Source of the DNA: CBDFGE01 sp965247055
GTDB taxonomy: Bacteria; Chloroflexota; Dehalococcoidia; Lucifugimonadales; JAGWBF01
Assembly (NCBI GenBank): GCA_965247055.1
Contig: CBDFGE010000003.1
Location: 124,001-188,000 of the forward strand
Direction: 5' to 3'
Length of the DNA stretch: 64,000 nt
Shown here: positions 61,490-64,000 of the stretch, in pieces
Layout of the letters: every line of letters starts with the position of its first letter
Numbering within the stretch: position 1 is the first letter of the stretch
Notes under the pieces: generated by a model
What the model was told of the DNA's origin: nothing
The model's database searches: none
Seen by the model: the letters and a program-made list of their open reading frames with translations, nothing else
Made by a program: the position numbers and the translations under genes

Positions 61490-63016
61490 CTACGTCCCCA
61501 CCCGGTCGGCGGTGAAAGTTGCCTTGAACTCCTCGACGGCGCTCTTGAAGGCTGCCTCGGTGTCCTCCTTGATGTCTCGTGTCTCCAGGATGGTCCGGCC
61601 GATGTCCGGATGGGCCGTTTCCATGTAGCTCAGGAACCGCTCCTCGAACTCCTGGCACCGACCTATGGGCACGTCGTCTAGGTAGCCGCTGTTGACCGCG
61701 TACAGGATCAGCACCTCTTTGTCCAGGGAAAGGGGCCGGTTCTCCAGCTGCTTGAGAATCTCGGTGCTCCTCTGGCCCCGATCCAGCTGGGCCCTCGTAG
61801 CCCGATCCAGGTCAGCCGTACCGAACTGGGCAAAGGTCGCCAGCTCCCTGTACTGAGCCAGGTCCAGACGCAGCCCTCCCGCCACCCGCCTTATGGCCCT
61901 GGTCTGGGCGCTGCCGCCGACCCTGGATACCGAGAGGCCCACGTTAACTGCCGGCCGGATGCCGGAGTTGAAGAGTTCGGACTCGAGATATATCTGCCCA
62001 TCGGTAATGGAGATGACGTTGGTGGGAATGTAGGCGGACACGTCGCCTGCCTGGGTCTCGATGATGGGAAGGGCAGTGAGGGAGCCCCCGCCGAACTCGG
62101 GCGCCATCCTGGCCGCCCGCTCCAGCAGCCGGCTGTGGAGGTAGAAGACGTCGCCGGGGTAGGCCTCGCGCCCGGCGGGACGGCGAAGCAGCAGCGATAG
62201 CTGCCGGTAGGCCCAAGCGTGTTTGGTCAGGTCGTCGTAGACTATGAGGGCGTCTTTGCCCTGCTCCATAAACTCTTCGGCCATGGCGCAGCCGGCATAT
62301 GGCGCTATGTATTGCAGTGGGGCGGGATCCGAGGCGTTGGCCGCCACCACCACGGTATGGTCCATCGCGCCGTGATCAGTCAGGGTGGCCAGCACCTGGG
62401 CTACCTTGCCCTGCTTCTGTCCTATGGCGACGTAGATGCAGATCAGGTCCTGTCCCTTCTGGTTGATGATGGTGTCGACGGCGATGGCGGTCTTCCCGGT
62501 GGACCGGTCTCCGATGATGAGCTCCCTCTGGCCCCTGCCGATGGGTATCATGGCGTCGATCGCTTTAATACCCGTCTGGACCGGGGTATCCACGGACTTT
62601 CGGGTGACCACGTTGGGGGCGATGCGCTCTACGGGCTTGGTCCTGGTGGAGTTGACGGGGCCTTTGCCGTCGAGGGGCCGGCCCAGGGGGTCCACGACCC
62701 GGCCGATGAGCCCTTCCCCCACCGGGACCTCGATGATCCGCCCAGTGGAGCGGACCGTGTCCCCCTCTTTGACGGCGTTGGCGTCGCCCATGATGGCGGC
62801 TCCAACCGTATCCTCCTCGAGGTTGAGGGCCAGCCCCATGATGTCGCCCGGGAACTGAAGGATCTCGTTGTACTTGGCTCCCTGGAGGCCCTGGATGCGG
62901 GCGATGCCGTCCCCCACCTCGACCACCGTCCCCACGTCCACCAGGGTAAGCTCGCCTCCGAATTCCGCGATCTGGCGCCTTATTACAGAAACTATGTCCT
63001 GGCCTCTGGTCGTCAA
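61490..63016 (-). CDS. atpA: F1Fo ATP synthase alpha subunit
   Basis: A 508-residue regulatory nucleotide-binding subunit. Walker A GDRSTGKTAIAVDTIINQKG lies near residue 170; VDTPVQTGIKAIDAMIPIGRGQRELIIG precedes it. TNVISITDGQIYLESELFNSGIRPA and VGLSVSRVGGSAQTRAIRRV complete the pattern. I choose the TTG at 63016 (AGGAGG 8 bases upstream); a start at 63052 would add 12 non-conserved residues. Confidence 0.95.
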   Translation of the reverse strand: MTTRGQDIVSVIRRQIAEFGGELTLVDVGTVVEVGDGIARIQGLQGAKYNEILQFPGDIMGLALNLEEDTVGAAIMGDANAVKEGDTVRSTGRIIEVPVGEGLIGRVVDPLGRPLDGKGPVNSTRTKPVERIAPNVVTRKSVDTPVQTGIKAIDAMIPIGRGQRELIIGDRSTGKTAIAVDTIINQKGQDLICIYVAIGQKQGKVAQVLATLTDHGAMDHTVVVAANASDPAPLQYIAPYAGCAMAEEFMEQGKDALIVYDDLTKHAWAYRQLSLLLRRPAGREAYPGDVFYLHSRLLERAARMAPEFGGGSLTALPIIETQAGDVSAYIPTNVISITDGQIYLESELFNSGIRPAVNVGLSVSRVGGSAQTRAIRRVAGGLRLDLAQYRELATFAQFGTADLDRATRAQLDRGQRSTEILKQLENRPLSLDKEVLILYAVNSGYLDDVPIGRCQEFEERFLSYMETAHPDIGRTILETRDIKEDTEAAFKSAVEEFKATFTADRVGT

Positions 63017-63089
63017 AGCCCTTACCTCCTGTAGCCTGCCCGGCCCCCCCATGTTTTAAGGAGGCGGAATGCGGCTCCGTCCGTGGTGG

Positions 63090-63641
63090 TCACACCCCCA
63101 CTCCGCTGCTGTCTCGCTGCAGCCGCTTTCCCAGCTCCTCTAGCCTCGTGCGGGTACTTCCATCGATGAGTCTGTCACCTACTTTAATGACCAGCCCGCC
63201 GAGTATAGTCGTGTCGACCAGGCTCTCGAGGATAACCTCTTTGCCTATCAGACTGGTGAGGAGCCTGACAATGCTCCGGATCTCCGACTCCTCCAGGGGG
63301 ACGGCTGAAGAGACCTCTACCTGCTCCCTCCCCCTCAGCTCGTTCACCAGGTGGTGGTACTCCCTTTCGACCTCCGGCACCAGGTCCAGGAGTCCCCGGG
63401 AGGCGAGCACGGAAAGCATGTTCTGCACCATCGGGTCGGCCTCTTGGAAGACCTGGGCTATGGTATCCGCCTTTCGGGGCATGGGCACCTTCGCGTGCTC
63501 CAGAAAGATCTTTAGCTCATGGTTCTGCAGCCCCTCGGTGATGAGGCGAAGGTCGGCGGTCCACTGATCAACCCGCTCTTGCTCGGCGGCTATTTCGAAC
63601 AACGCCTGGGCGTATCTCTTAGCTGAGGCTCTTCCCGGCAT
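63090..63641 (-). CDS. atpH: F1Fo ATP synthase delta subunit
   Basis: A 183-residue stator subunit (OSCP type). AKRYAQALFEIAAEQERVDQW at the N-terminus and the C-terminal ILGGLVIKVGDRLIDGSTRTRLEELGKRL are typical. It links the top of F1 to the b subunits. It lies 8 bases after the end of atpF. Confidence 0.92.
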   Translation of the reverse strand: MPGRASAKRYAQALFEIAAEQERVDQWTADLRLITEGLQNHELKIFLEHAKVPMPRKADTIAQVFQEADPMVQNMLSVLASRGLLDLVPEVEREYHHLVNELRGREQVEVSSAVPLEESEIRSIVRLLTSLIGKEVILESLVDTTILGGLVIKVGDRLIDGSTRTRLEELGKRLQRDSSGVGV

Positions 63642-63649
63642 TTCTAGCC

Positions 63650-64000
63650 CTACCCTCCACGAAGGCGGTCGCCCTCTTCGAGGACTCCGGCGATCAGCTC
63701 CCTGTGGGCGTCTCGATCGAGGGACCGCTCTATCACCTTTTCGGCGGCGGAGATGGCCAGCTCGGCGAAGTGGCTTCGAACCTCATGGACGGCGGCGTCC
63801 CGCTCTCGCTGGATGTCCTCCCTTGCCCTGGCGATGAACGCCTCAGCTTCCTGTCGTGCCTTGTCCCTCTCCTCGTTGCGGTAGCGCTCGGCCATCTCCC
63901 TGGCCTGCTCGATGAGCCGTTGGCCTTCGAGGCGGGCCTCGTTCATCTGGGCCTGGGTATCCTGCTGGGAGCGGGCGGCCTCTTCCCTTGCCCTGTCCGC
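63650..64000 (-). CDS. atpF: F1Fo ATP synthase b subunit, N-terminus outside window
   Basis: The open frame continues through the right edge of the window. The visible 116 residues are an alanine- and charge-rich coiled coil (LIEQAREMAERYRNEERDKA, then AISAAEKVIERSLDRDAH). This is the cytoplasmic dimerisation part of subunit b; the N-terminal membrane helix is not in the window. Typical helical stator. Confidence 0.9.
   Translation of the reverse strand, partial: ADRAREEAARSQQDTQAQMNEARLEGQRLIEQAREMAERYRNEERDKARQEAEAFIARAREDIQRERDAAVHEVRSHFAELAISAAEKVIERSLDRDAHRELIAGVLEEGDRLRGG

Overview
The window is a GC-rich bacterial chromosome segment. Gene content suggests a Chloroflexota lineage of the Dehalococcoidia/SAR202 type: several F420-type oxidoreductases (two LLM-class enzymes, two PPOX-class proteins), acyl-CoA dehydrogenases, a Rex repressor beside a complete-looking F1 operon, and malic enzyme with an ACT domain. 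The lineage is an inference from families; no rRNA gene is present to prove it.

Layout. 1-2,830 is a transposon graveyard: the tail of an IS256 element, an IS110 pseudogene, an IS3-type element with a frameshifted OrfA, and a truncated winged-helix gene. 3,257-8,184 is a branched-chain amino-acid-type ABC operon (livG-livF-livH-livM) facing a convergent binding protein. An IS256 copy (8,305-9,673) sits upstream of that binding protein and cuts a small reading frame. 9,795-14,975 holds a RAM-domain regulator, two acyl-CoA dehydrogenases, a VOC protein, an LLM oxidoreductase broken by a TAG, a HIT protein and a YqeK-like HD phosphatase. 15,104-15,436 reads as one gene only if an in-frame TGA is selenocysteine. 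18,249-22,901 is one secreted protein gene (inactive HtrA-like domain, Pro/Thr linker, TolB-type propeller) split by a second IS256 copy that is itself split by an IS3 element; the ancestral frame can be reconstructed exactly.

22,917-28,699 carries a peptide-type binding protein and a fatty-acid/phospholipid set (two dehydratase half-proteins, plsX, fabG), then ygfZ and iscA. 30,150-31,895 is an OLD-like ATPase plus TOPRIM-like protein pair, a candidate defence module. 32,016-48,104 is mostly housekeeping: dnaE, ogt, a rubrerythrin-VIT1 fusion, tRNA-Glu, argC, nth, tldD/tldE, malic enzyme, and a KefB-type antiporter. 48,354-50,124 is a two-gene unit with a near-consensus promoter; its second gene belongs to the UGSC (seleno)protein family and has an in-frame TGA followed by a SECIS-like hairpin. 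50,167-57,845 contains NYN, LLM, NIPSNAP, enoyl-CoA hydratase, two dehydrogenases and cca. 58,114 to the end is rex, convergent with the F1Fo ATP synthase genes atpC-D-G-A-H-F.

Two themes stand out. First, two unrelated genes each have an in-frame TGA in a redox-type motif followed by a hairpin whose loop begins GGU, so this genome probably encodes selenocysteine. Second, there is much decay: nested insertion sequences, internal deletions, and single-base indels in otherwise well-conserved genes (tldD, a monooxygenase). Some of the indels could be assembly or read errors.
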